64,000 nucleotides of DNA from assembly GCA_019843655.1 (NCBI GenBank), contig JACDQD010000009.1, positions 3,475,204-3,539,203 on the forward strand, given 5' to 3'. Of the stretch, positions 24,363 to 35,325 are shown one piece after another. The first letter of the stretch is position 1; each line of letters begins with the position of its first letter. The notes beneath the pieces were generated by a model. That model worked only from the letters and a program-made list of their open reading frames with translations. It ran no database searches and was not told where the DNA came from. The position numbers and the translations under genes were made by a program. The stretch is from Lethocerus indicus (lineage: Eukaryota; Arthropoda; Insecta; Hemiptera; Belostomatidae).

Positions 24363-24472
24363 TTTTAACATACCTGTTTCGTGATCTGCGACGGTTGGAA
24401 TACCGTAGATTTGTCGTGTTTCTGTCTCCTCTCGCCGGTTCGGTCTTTTTCTAGACCCGTTTCGGCTGCTCG
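24363..24472 (+). mobile_element. Polar foldback repeat, copy K (left arm only)
   Basis: The extended end TTTTAACATACCTGTTTCG and outer arm up to GGCTGCTCG are present; everything inward is replaced by the duplicated flank starting at 24474. Confidence 0.87.
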
Positions 24473-24473
24473 T

Positions 24474-24697
24474 GATGCTTAATGGACAAAAAAAAGGGGG
24501 GGGGAGGAAGCATTATTCGGGCGATAAACGACAAAATAAAACGGCTTGAACAAAATTTCTGTACGTAACTAAGTGATATATGCAAATCGGCTAGAAAGTT
24601 AGTAATAGGAACGGGTAGCTAAAGAAAATACTCATTAGCAACAAGAGGAACAAGAGTTGAACGAGGCGGAAAATTCTAAGAAATACGGCACAAAAAT
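24474..24697 (+). repeat. Flank duplicated from 16599-16807 (second member)
   Basis: It matches the first member along its length with scattered substitutions and small indels (for example an added AATAGGAACGGGT). It is sandwiched between foldback copy K and copy L. Confidence 0.85.
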
Positions 24698-25034
24698 AGT
24701 TTAACATACCTGTTTTGTGGTCTGCGAGGGGTTGGAATACCCCTAGATTTGATGTGTTTCTGTCTCCACTCGCCGGTTCGGTCTTTCTCTAGACCGGTTT
24801 TTCGGCCACTCGCCGTCTTCAGTAGCGGTGTTAGCCACTTTGGATGTTTTTCGGGGGCATCCTCACCGCACTGTCACTGCCACTTGTACTGGTACAGGTC
24901 AAACCTATCTGGTATTGTGTATTTGGGATCGGGAAATGTTTTCCTGCTGATTCAAATTTATTGAAAAAGAAGGACGGCGAGCGGCCGAAACCGGTCTAGC
25001 AGAAGATCAAACCGGCGAGAGGAGACAGAAACAC
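24698..25034 (+). mobile_element. Polar foldback repeat, copy L (extended end left, AT loop reversed)
   Basis: The extended end is AGTTTAACATACCTG. The loop contains CTGGTATTGTGTATTTGGG and TGATTCAAATTTATTG, the inverse orientation of the copy H loop. The inner right arm is deleted, so the loop joins ACGGCGAGCGGCCGAAACCG directly. Confidence 0.9.
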
Positions 25035-25934
25035 CTGGGATTAAGTTACAAATCGTGCAGGAGCTATCTAGACAGCCCTAGTAACTTAAATTTATATCGT
25101 GTACGAATGAAAACGTGATGTAACGAAATAACGATTGTACGATCAATTGTTTTGGACATTTCTTGATGTACTAGACAAAATCCTGGTTCTAGACATTAAT
25201 ACATTTCCGTAAAACTTCCGTCTTTTCTCTGCAGTGTATGTTGTTGACAATAACGGTAACCTGTCTAAACAATAAGTTATTCTGTAATTTATGGACAATG
25301 CGTTCGCGTAAATTGACTTTTGATTGCATTTATGAGGTATTGAGGATTAATAGTTGTATGAATTATGTTGTCTATTTGAGTGGTCGTATCATACTTTTGC
25401 ACGTATTCAACGATGCTGATAGATCCTTGCAGGTGGCGGACTAACTATTGTAGACCTTAAGTGCGACGTATATGAACTGAATTGAATTATTACTCTTCTG
25501 GCGAATATTTTTTTTCGCGAAAGTCGTTCGCGCGAAAATTCGCTCAAAGTTATAACTGGAAGGGGCCGACTCGCCCTTCACTTTTCAATAAATTCCATAA
25601 ACCACTTTCGTCAGCGTTCGGACAAGAAAGCGGTACTCTCGGATGGGAGGAAGGCCGGGATGATTTGCCAAACCCTCCCCACACAACTTCCCCTTATTAT
25701 GACCTAGGCAATGAAATTTCTAAATGGGAATATCGCCGAATACCGAACGGCTGTTAGATTAACTTTTTTTTTCTCTAACGGCGTACTTTCACGATATCCA
25801 AGATGAGCGTGGGATAAGTGGAACATAAGTGAATTGCCAGAAGTAAAATACGGAGGCGGAATTAGTTGAAAGGAGGTGATTACGCTCTTCGGCTTCATTT
25901 TATAGAACTGCTGATAATAATGTCTTTATTAGAG
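25035..25934. other. DNA without recognised genes
   Basis: Open frames at 25.2-25.9 kb have no recognisable domains. No known repeat was seen. Confidence 0.5.
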
Positions 25935-25945
25935 AAAATAAACTT

Positions 25946-26287
25946 AAGTTTAGTGGTGTTTCTGTCTCCTCTCGCCGGTTTGGTCTTTGCTAGACCGGTT
26001 TCGGCCGCTCGCCATCTTCAGTAGCGGTGTCAGTCACTATCGGCCCTTTGGATGTTTTTCGGCTCTAGCAAAGACCAAACCAGCAGCGAGAGGAGGAATT
26101 TTTGTTAATGGGCTTACAAGTGACAATGACAATGCAGTGAGGAAAATTCAGCAGTAGCACCGCTACTGAAGATGGCGAGCGTCCGAAACCGGTCTGGCGA
26201 AAGACCAAACCGGCGAGAGGAGACAGAAACACGACGAACCTACGGTATTCCAACCCCTCGCAGACCACAAAACAGGTATGTTGTAAC
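25946..26287 (-). mobile_element. Polar foldback repeat, copy M (extended end right)
   Basis: The right end shows GTATTCCAACCCCTCGCAGA and CCACAAAACAGGTATGTTG. AAAATAAACTT is repeated exactly at 25935-25945 and 26288-26298, giving an 11-bp target duplication. The loop is the copy G type (TTGTTAATGGGCTTACAAG), with the same orientation relative to the extended end. Confidence 0.93.
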
Positions 26288-26298
26288 AAAATAAACTT

Positions 26299-27267
26299 TT
26301 TTTCACAATTAAAGCTCGATTCCGATAAAGAATTATAATGTAAAATGCTCAGATTCTGGGGACTGCTCTCGAGGCCGAAGATTGAATTTATGTCCATCAC
26401 AATCGACCGAAATGGGTTCGGTCTCCCGCCGTCTTTCCGGTTTCGTATGAAAATTTTGATTTACTGAAACTTCGACTTCGAGTGCAAACGATTCCAGAAC
26501 ACTGCGGAATACAAAAAAAAAACATGTTCAGAGCAAACATTGTTGAACAACGCCGCGTTCACTTCGCGCCCGAATGCATCTTTCAAACATTCAACCGGAA
26601 CGGCTCGAACGTTATTTTTTTTGCCCGAAGTTGAATTCCTCCAACTGTCGTCCGTAGATTAACGAGCCGTGTAGCATTAACTTCTCGTTATATTCCAATT
26701 ATGAATAATTCACTTTTAATGGTTATACGCAAGAAAAAAGAAGAAATATCCGGCTGTGTTATCCAATTTGCATTCTCTCCTAGTCTGGGTAAACAAGTGT
26801 AAATTGAAAGTATATATATATATCGTAAAAAGGGCCGGGGAGTGCTATTAGTCCATATTTGGTTTGGGCATGAGTTGGCGCATTGCTTCTCTGACGTTCG
26901 CTTAAAGAAAACTCGACCCGGAATTTCGCGTTAACACCTCCGCCGATTAATTAATGGCAATGCAAATCGCAAAAGTGATTCGAGTGTGAGATATTTTTTT
27001 TTTTCTGTAAAACGCTAAATTGGCACGGAAGGTCTCAATCAATTCACTGTGCCGGAGGTTGTAGTCCACGTGTTGAAATAACGGCCTTGTTATGTACGTC
27101 CAGTCGTCACTTTATAGACTTCTTATGGACAGTTGTGTTTTTGCTTTATATGAAAAAAAAAATTAATTCTCAATTAATTTTTACGGAATAGCTCATTTTT
27201 CGTCTGAACGGAGCGAGGACTTATGATTAAACACACATAATAGGTTGCGTTCAAGAATATATACCAT
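26299..27267. other. DNA without recognised genes
   Basis: No gene or repeat family was recognised, apart from short A and TA runs. Confidence 0.5.
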
Positions 27268-27327
27268 TGGTAGATTTCGTATGATTCTCCTCTCGCTGGT
27301 TTGGTCTTTTGCTAGACCGGTTTCGCA
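27268..27327 (+). mobile_element. Polar foldback repeat, copy N (60-bp fragment)
   Basis: GTAGATTTCGTATG through GCTAGACCGGTTTCG is present, then similarity stops. The sequence just after (27336-27371) resembles 4508-4543. Confidence 0.75.
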
Positions 27328-28493
27328 CTAACTAAAATTCGTTGGGTGCACATGCACCGATAAACTAGCGCCCCCGTCACTTGCTTTCCCACTGTTTTTT
27401 AAATTTTAATTATTTATTATACCTTTTCAGGCATCTATAAGTAATCCTAACGCCAGGATTTGGACTCGCGATTGGATAGGATGATGTGTAATTCGGTTAT
27501 TTCTTCTATATTTATACAGCAGGTTCGCGAACAAACGGGACTGTAAGGTTTCAATTCTGTTTCGTATTTGTTCGTTTGACCGAACCCAACGATTTAAGAG
27601 CCCCGCGTCGAGATCTGTTTAAGTATAGTGTTGTACAGTAATTTTGATCTATTGTCCAGCAATCAGAGCAGCAATTTGTAGCGGCTACCTATAAATTCGT
27701 TTTCAATTAATGAACACGAGCCAAATGAGATTAGTTTATGTTCCAATTATTGGGGTTTTTTTTTCTGTTTTTTGGCTATCACTCTTTTACAGGGCTGATC
27801 TTTATAGAACTGATCGACTCATTGTTAGAGGAGATACGGCGTTTTTACGATTCTCGACAGTGTCATAAATACTTAGTACAATGGAGAGTACAGACGATTT
27901 ACTGTATCGCCCATTAGCTGTAAGCATTAACGATTGTTGCGATTTATTTTCGCAATTACGCTCAGTAAATAAGACCATATTCAGTTGCAAAACGGTATAA
28001 TTCATTTCCATTACGGCCACGTCTCGGCAAACATTATGCACAAGAACTTCAATCATTCCTACAATGGGCAGTAGTTGGTTGGACGATAAATACAAGAGTC
28101 TAGCGGAATGAACTGTAGACGGTGTCTGTAAATTGAAGGCGGTTTAAATTGATTAGTAGACTGAAACGAATCTATAAAACAGGATATGACGAGCAAAGTG
28201 ATTTATGCGGAGTTGAACGGCCTCGGTTTGAAATCGGAGACGTCGGCTGTAACTCACGTTCTGTCAGAAACGTGAAAGTCATCTCCATTGGGAGAACTGT
28301 AAATAATAAATGAAGAATTTAAAATTTTACCCGTGTTTAATGAAATTACGATGCATCGTCAGTGCATTTTTCTGTCTCCAGCCGCTTATATACTACTGGA
28401 TGGAGTGCAACTGAAGACGGTCTGAAGTCGACCTGTGCTCATCGGACGCGCTGGACTGAGAACCGCTAGACTGATTTCAGGAGAAATTGTGTC
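27328..28493. other. DNA without recognised genes
   Basis: A minus-strand open frame at 27802-28095 has no recognised domain. Nothing else was supported. Confidence 0.5.
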
Positions 28494-28740
28494 GCTAACA
28501 AACTGAAATTATACAAAGCGATACTTAAACCGAGACACGGACATACGGTATAAATCTGTAGGTTCCACCAGAGACATCCGACATCGCTCGCATCCAGAGA
28601 TTTCAGTCAAAAGTCCTTCGTATCGTCCTTACTAACCAGACAATCCACCATGACCTCAACATACCGACAGTCGACTAAGTCGCAAAATCCCGGTTCCTGA
28701 AGTCCTTTCTCCTCATCCCAATCCACTCGTTCAGTCCCTT
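28494..28740 (+). mobile_element. Jockey-type LINE fragment
   Basis: AACAAACTGAAATTATACAA, AGACATCCGACATCGCTCGC and CATGACCTCAACATACCGAC match the fragments at 3.0, 47.3 and 54.6 kb. A deletion removed the NAP...CPPV part, and the frame is broken (TATAAATC in place of TATTGAGC). Decayed 3' RT-flank region, + strand. Confidence 0.85.
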
Positions 28741-29528
28741 TGAACTAGAGATGTCCTTAGCCCTTAGACCGTAATTGTTCCTGTGTCAAAAGTGCCATCT
28801 TCGGGTGGTTCCTTCCATCACGAAATACATGTGAAAAAACAACATTGTACGGTCGGTCCAAATATTATGCGAGAAGTGGGCCGTGACGATCGCGATTGTA
28901 AATCGAATTATTCCAGCGCTGTAGGACCGGCCGTAAATTTTACGTCGGGCTCCGTCCGGTCAAAATACGACGGTCGAACGTTTAATTTAAAAAAAAAAAA
29001 GGAAAACCTCTTTGCGCCAATTTACGAGAGCAATTAACGCCCGGGCAGAGGCTGGAGATAGGGCACGTGTGATATACACGGCAATTAAACTAAAGCCCCA
29101 TATGTGTGTGTGTGTGTGTGTTCGTGTGTGTGTGATGGGGACCAAGAACTCGTTAATTAGTCGTTACGTGTTTGGGGTGGGTTCGACCGCCCTCGTAAAT
29201 ACCGGTGGGGGTTTTCTAAAGGCTTAGAGTGAAACTCGAAACACCCGGTGCGGACACATCTCGGACACTGTCCGGACGCGCTAATCAGCCCACAGAGCGT
29301 CGCAACACCTTTTACATTAATCATTTTTAATAAACCCCGCCGGTCACTGCACTTTCTAGAACCGCGCGACACCGGCCGAGAGACCGAGGGGTACACCTTA
29401 AACAGTACTTTGAACTTTCCCGCGAGAGACGAAAATTAATTGACTAATATGCAGCACGAAGAATGCGACACGGACATAATGAACGATACACAAGAAGATG
29501 GTAAACGCGATAACAAATTCTTGAATAT
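28741..29528. other. DNA without recognised genes; a GT microsatellite
   Basis: A (TG)n run lies at about 29103-29134. No gene was recognised. Confidence 0.5.
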
Positions 29529-29757
29529 AGTTTAATATACCTGTTTTGTGGTCTGCGAGGGGTCGGAATACAGTAGACCGGTTTCGGCCGCTCGCCATCT
29601 TCAGTAGCCGTTAGTCACTTCGGTGGCACTTTGGATGCCTTTCGGTCATCCTCACTGCACTGTCCCTAAAAATAAATTGTTTTCAATAAATTTGGATCAA
29701 CTGGAAAACTTTTGTGATCGTAAATACGCAATACAAGTGACAGTGACAGTGTATTAT
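29529..29757 (+). mobile_element. Polar foldback repeat, copy O (extended end left, right arm lost)
   Basis: It starts AGTTTAATATACCTG, has a shortened left arm and the AT loop in the copy H orientation (AATAAATTTGGATCAACTGG, GATCGTAAATACGCAATAC), then ends at GTGACAGTGACAGTG. The right arm is missing. Confidence 0.87.
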
Positions 29758-29911
29758 TTATCGAAAATCATGAATGGACAAATCCTCGATTGAAGCAGTA
29801 AATCGGCGCCTGTGAGAAAAACAGCCCTTACTGTCAATAATGGTGAAGACATCTCCGAGATGAAGCTGCTTCACCCCTCTTCGTTCCCCCGAATTAAACC
29901 TAAAGGAATAC

Positions 29912-30202
29912 AGTTTAACATAACTGTATTGTGGTCTGCTAGGGGTTGGAATACCGTAGATTTCGTGTGTTTCTGTCTCCTCTCGGTGGTTTGGTCTTTT
30001 GCTGGACCGGTTTCGGCCGCTCGCCATCTTCAGTAGCGGTGCTTGTCACTTTTGTGACAGTGACAGTGCAGTGAGGATGCCCGAAAGACATCCAAAGTGC
30101 CGAAAGTGACTAACACCGCTATTGAAGATGGCGAGCGGCCGAAACCTGTCTAGCAAAAGACAAAACCATCGAGAGGAGACAGAAACACACGAAATCTACG
30201 GT
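29912..30202 (+). mobile_element. Polar foldback repeat, copy P (near-perfect palindrome)
   Basis: The extended left end AGTTTAACATAACTGTATTG is followed by two well-matched arms with almost no loop (CACTTTTGTGACAGTG), ending CACACGAAATCTACGGT. Possible flanks GGAATACAG and AGAATATAG are only weakly similar. Confidence 0.92.
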
Positions 30203-31531
30203 CTTCTAGAATATAGTTGATGCAACGCAGAGGACACTTGTGGCTTTGAAGGAATATCTCTCAATTTAAAGCGGCTTGTAAGAACAATAAAATGAATAAT
30301 AACTAATAATAGTAGAATTTGAAATTCGGACTTTATTTGTCTGAAAACCGGGGAATGAAATATTTTTTATTACACATCCGTCAATCTGCTATCCGATTTG
30401 GAGAAGTTCTCCTTGTCAAAAATGTTCAAAATTTCTTTACGCTTCCCTTCTATAACAGTGCCATATATAAGTTTACAATTTTAAAAGTGAATACATTATA
30501 TTGTGCTATATTTTTTAGAGATTACAATGTTATTTTAGCCCTAGTTATTTTTAGTGAGCAGTGGCACGAGTAGTCATGAACACAATTTCTGCCAGACAAT
30601 ATCGGATAAATATTACAAAAAAGAGAAGTGTCGCTACCTCGGATTTCTTCCCGTTGAGTGCTGTCATTTCTTTACGGCGAATTGTTTCTAATATCGTATA
30701 TTTAGATAACGGGTAACTTTTAACGCCGGTCTTCCGTACCGGGATCTCGATAGACCGCATAGCTGCAATCATTTCAGTCCGTGGATCATTTCAGTTGAGA
30801 CCGCGCCGGTCGGCAAAAAACCCCCATAGCGCAAAATATTTCGGATTCCCGGGCGATAAATGAACCTTGGGAGGGGGGGGGGAAGGGACTATTACAAATG
30901 GGGGCTGTATGAGCGCATTCCGTCGGCGCTTCTATCTCATCTCTGTATCTGTTTAAGGGACGAAAATTGCAGCCCGGCCAACGGCAGATTCATATCTTCG
31001 GATGATGATCCAAGATGGCGAAAATTAAACGCCTAATGAAAGCCGGGGCAGTACATGGTCCGCGATTACGCCTCCCCACTCTGGGAGTTCATCGTCGGGA
31101 ATCACTTCTTCTTCAACAGCCCCGGACGGGAGCGAATCTGGATTGGGGCCGTGAACCCTCCGATCTCATAAAAAGCCATCCCCGAGGGGGAGCGTTCCTT
31201 CACGCGTCGTATAGCGCCCCCGTGGCCGATTGTCTCATATAAGGTACCGGAATAATAAGGGCCCGATTTAAAAGGACCGGCAAAAACCCAACGGCGGTTG
31301 GAATTCCTCCTCCGTGGGGCTTTCAATTCAGCCGGAACCACCGGGCGGTACAGGAATACGCCCTTTACGGCCCTTTTACGGCTCGTAACGAGCCGCCGTA
31401 CGCGATATTGATGAAACGCGTTCGAGACATTCCCACCGACGGGTTCTTACCTGCCGGTAATAATGCGGCACTCACTGAAAATGCTTCGTATCACTGGCGA
31501 ATAATCCAATCACAGAGTAGATATCGAAATA
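30203..31531. other. DNA without recognised genes
   Basis: A G run lies near 30871-30884. Open frames at 31.0-31.3 kb on both strands are not recognised. No repeat assigned. Confidence 0.5.
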
Positions 31532-31886
31532 CAGTGTGTGATCGGTTAACGAACATAATCCGTTCCAAGATTACGTTCGCTATCCGAATTGTTCGTTAAC
31601 CGATCACCGATTTGACGATGCCTAGCAACAGCAGTCATTTTTTGTCCACTCTCTACTTTAGTTATAATCTTTTGCTTAGTTTTTATGGTGAGCACAGTTC
31701 TCCACACTTTTTAGGTCCCATAATATTGTCAGATTTTCAAGTTTCAGGTCGGGTGTTCCGAGGGCCGAGAGGTTTTCGTTAGAATTAGTTTTTGTTCGTT
31801 ATCCGAATATTGTTCGTTGTCCGAACACAAAAATCTTTCCTGAAAGTGTTCGTTGTCCGAACTGTTCGTTAACCGATCAGCCACTG
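31532..31886. mobile_element. pogo/Tigger-like MITE with repeated subterminal motif
   Basis: The 355-bp element lies between TA dinucleotides. The ends are CAGTGTGTGATCGGTTAACG and CGTTAACCGATCAGCCACTG, inverted copies starting CAGTG as in pogo/Tigger elements. Inside, the motif GTTCGTT(A/G)(A/T)CCGA recurs about six times on one strand (near 31575, 31585, 31796, 31810, 31847 and 31864). No transposase codons were found. Confidence 0.85.
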
Positions 31887-32100
31887 TACTGATTTTTTCG
31901 GGAACAATGGCCGGTAATAAATTTTGTAACGATTAGCCGCATCTTAGATTTCAGAACGCAAATAAATCCGACACTGTATCAAATGAGGTTTGAAAATCGG
32001 ATTCAATAATTTATCTTAATTAATCTTGAGATGATGTTGCTGATAGCACAAAATAGAATACTGATGGTGGCTGAAATGTCGCCGCAATATCCTGGATAGT

Positions 32101-32335
32101 CCGTAGATTTCCTCCTCTCGCCGGTTCGGTCTTTGCTAGACCGGTTTCGGCCGCTCGCCATCTTCAGTAGCGGTGTCAGTCACTTTGGATGTCTTTCGGG
32201 CATCCTCACTGCACTGTCGCTACTGAAGAGGGCGAGCGGCCGAAACCGGTCTAGCAAAAGACCAAACCAGCGAGAGGAGACAGAAACACAAAAAATCCAA
32301 CCCCTCGCAGACCACAAAACAGGCATTTTAAACTA
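32101..32335 (-). mobile_element. Polar foldback repeat, copy Q (extended end right)
   Basis: The left end begins CCGTAGATTTCC; the right finishes CCCCTCGCAGACCACAAAAC and TTTTAAACTA. The loop is reduced to CTGCACTGTC, so the arms nearly touch. The CTACGGTATT part of the right extension is deleted. Confidence 0.92.
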
Positions 32336-34257
32336 GCTCTATTTTTAATTTTGAAAATTGCAGCAATTCCCATTTCTGCTATAATTTTCTAATAAATTTT
32401 GATGTTGATGATGATGGAGAAATTGCGAAATTCTGTCGAAGAAAAAACGCATAAATTCCACGCCAACATCAATTAAAGAACAATGTAAAAAACCGATACA
32501 GCGACGATATAGATCGGTGGGATGGGTCCGAGCTTTCGTATCACACGAAGAGTCTTGTACAGCTCTGTAATATGCAATCGCATTAATCGGTCGGTTAATT
32601 TGGGAGTTTTTTTTTTAACTCCGTTCGAGCGCTATTAAGATACATCAAAACTGTAGCACGGAGTCAACAAAGTGTTGGCTGTATATATAAGGCCGGGGAT
32701 GGAGATGGAGGTGGAGGTGGAGGTGGAGTATGCCGCCCGCCACTTTTTGCCTCCGCCTCCTTGGAAAAGGAAAAAAAGAGGAAAATATTCAGAGCCTATA
32801 ATTCATCGCTGTAATTACAATCTGGGCCCCGGGGGCAATTACATCCGTGGGCAGGAATCCTCCCTACCCCGACCGTCGTTCAAGAAAGTTTTGCATTATT
32901 AATGCAATTCGAGTGTTAAACGGATCGTAATTTAGATAGTGGCGATTATAATTAGGCGGGGAGTTCGCGTAGAAATAAACAAGATTGGAAACCAAAAAAA
33001 AAAAAATCCGAAACTGTTCCGCGAAAAAAATTGTTTCATCCGGAGGATATCCCAACACCGGACTCAAAAAAATCGAATTAAACAGAAAATTTGAACTCTT
33101 AAGGCCGTTATTGACTGTATTATAGAATCGGGCTTCAAACTTCATCGCTTTGGTACGGCCAGTCAAATTAAAGCATATAAAAGTGGGGAAACTCCCGAAA
33201 CCGTAATACGTAATATTTCTTGTATGGTGTAATAATTAGAAAAATAAAAATAGCTGCCCTCGGCCAGAATTGCAGACTGTCGAGGCGTTTCCACGTGGAA
33301 ATATGTCCGCGAATAAATAATTTATTGTTAGATTCCTAATAGTGCCCGAGAGGTAAATGAAACCGGCCCAGTTTTCAATTAACTCTGAAACTTGTAATTG
33401 AGACTTACATTAATAGAAAAATGAGTTGGAACGCAAATTAATGGCAACCGCCGGGAAACCGGTTATCCGGTTGGTGGTACGTAGATAGTTTATTTCCTTT
33501 ATATTTAATATTCGGAATTCCAAATACGGAGATCCGAGTGTCGTTTTAACGCGGCGAAAGTCATGTCGCTCCGGCCGTTAAAGTCGGGATAAATCGAAAT
33601 ATACAGAAGCCAGGTTCGTATTCTGCGATGTATACTAATTAAAGACATATATCGCTATTTAAAATGTCAACTCTGTTTTGGCTCTGTACGGAATTATTAT
33701 ATTACACATAGATTATATCCTCCTCCCGGTTCGAGGATATAATAAAAGGAACGACTTTCCGAACTTTCAATACAAGAAATATTCCGGCGCCTTTACAATA
33801 TCGTATTAAATTGCAGATTTTCTATGCATCACAATGTGAAAATAACAGGTTCTGCGTGAGATATCCGAACGTTATTGGTGCGTTAATTTCCAGACGTTTC
33901 TATCGACTGTTGGACCGCCCTGGGCGCACTTTAAAAACGAGTGGGTTTCAAACGTTTTTTTTACCCACTTTCGTATACAACCGTCAATTAACAATAATAC
34001 TTACGCCGCCGACACACTTATCTCGCCTAATCTGGCCAATTATTATTTTACAATAGCTCGTATATACACCCCGGCCGCCCATCCGTGGATCGTAATTTAT
34101 ATCGGGCCTCCCCAGGGATTATTTTGTAAGATATCCTTGAAAATATCTGACGGTCCAATACCGTTAACTTGAAGGAAATTTGATCCGGGGATTATTCGAA
34201 GGTGAGGGCCATATTGGATTCGCGATAATGATTATTTTCTGATGTAAAAGACTAAAT
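32336..34257. other. DNA without recognised genes; small repeats
   Basis: A GGTGGA tandem run lies at about 32697-32730. A 35-bp stretch at about 33070-33105 (AACAGAAAATTTGAACTCTT) resembles the Jockey fragment at 54.6 kb and may be a tiny remnant. No gene was recognised. Confidence 0.5.
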
Positions 34258-34267
34258 TAATGTATTA

Positions 34268-34449
34268 GTTTAACATAACTGTTTTGTGGCCTGCGAGGGG
34301 TTGAAATACCGTAGATTCCTAGACTAGCTTCGGCTGCTCGCCACCTTCAGTAGCGGTTTTAGTCAATCCTCACGGCTGTGCCAAAAGTGACTAACACCTG
34401 CGAGAGCACCAAATCAGCGAGAGGAAACAGAAACGCACGAAATCAACGC
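34268..34449 (+). mobile_element. Polar foldback repeat, copy R (deleted interior)
   Basis: It runs from GTTTAACATAACTG to CACGAAATCAACGC with both arms heavily deleted. TAATGTATTA is repeated exactly at 34258-34267 and 34450-34459. Extended end left, short end right. Confidence 0.88.
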
Positions 34450-35027
34450 TAATGTATTAATGTTTATAGCTCCGGCATTATTAGTCTATATCAGTTAGTG
34501 GGCGAACGTCGGAATTTAAAAATTCAAAAATTCGCTTTGCCCACATTTCGGTTAGAATAGAAGACGGGCTGAAAAGTCATTCCGCCATAAAACTCATAAA
34601 ACTGGTCTAGTTTAAGATCAAAACCGAAACCTGTCCAGCTGATGACCAAATATGGATGGAACACAAGTTGTTTGACAATCCAACGATACTAATATTAAAA
34701 TTTGTCGTTAGTCCCAATTACACAATGAGATCTGAACGCCTGAAACGATGAATATTTTCAGCTATTTACACAGTCCTTGATTTGCGAGCACACAGCAGGT
34801 ATATTATTATTATTGCCGCGAGGAATGCAGTTCAGCTCTCCTTACTGCATTCAGGCCGCAATCGAAATAACAGGAAAAAATTGGTACGGGTAATTGAGGC
34901 AATGCCTCGGTACAGCGCCGATGTACCTCACATGGAGACCGAATGGGGCATTTGGGGAGACAAGTTGAACAGGAGGCGAAGTGCAATAACGTTAGTTTGT
35001 ATATTGGATTAATGACAGAAAATAATA

Positions 35028-35325
35028 TCGTAGGTTTGTCGTGTTGCTCAAGCCATCTTCAGTAGCGCACTGTATACAAGTGACAGTTGACAGTACAAGA
35101 CAGTACAAGTGACAGTACAAGTGACAGTACAAGTGACAGTACCAGTACAAGTGACAGTACAAGTGACAGTACAAGTGACAGTACAAGTGACAGTACACAG
35201 TACACAGTACAAGTGACAACAAGTGACAGTACAAGACAGTACAAGTGACAGTACAAGTGACAGTACAAGTGACAGTACAAGTGACAGGTGAGTGACTACA
35301 AGTGACAGTACAAGTGACTGTGAAA
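35028..35325. repeat. Foldback copy S expanded into a 12-bp minisatellite
   Basis: A foldback start (CGTAGGTTTGTCGTGTTGC, GCCATCTTCAGTAGCGCAC) leads into about 245 bp of ACAGTACAAGTG units (35081-35325), with variants such as ACAGTACAAGAC and ACAGTACACAGT. The unit is the loop-proximal segment CAGTACAAGTGACAG found once in ordinary copies. The right arm is absent. Leu/Ser/Thr-repeat open frames on the minus strand are artefacts. Confidence 0.92.

Noticed and set aside
35081..35325. CRISPR-like regular repeats
   Set aside because: Units are contiguous 12-mers without unique spacers, and the genome context is eukaryotic.
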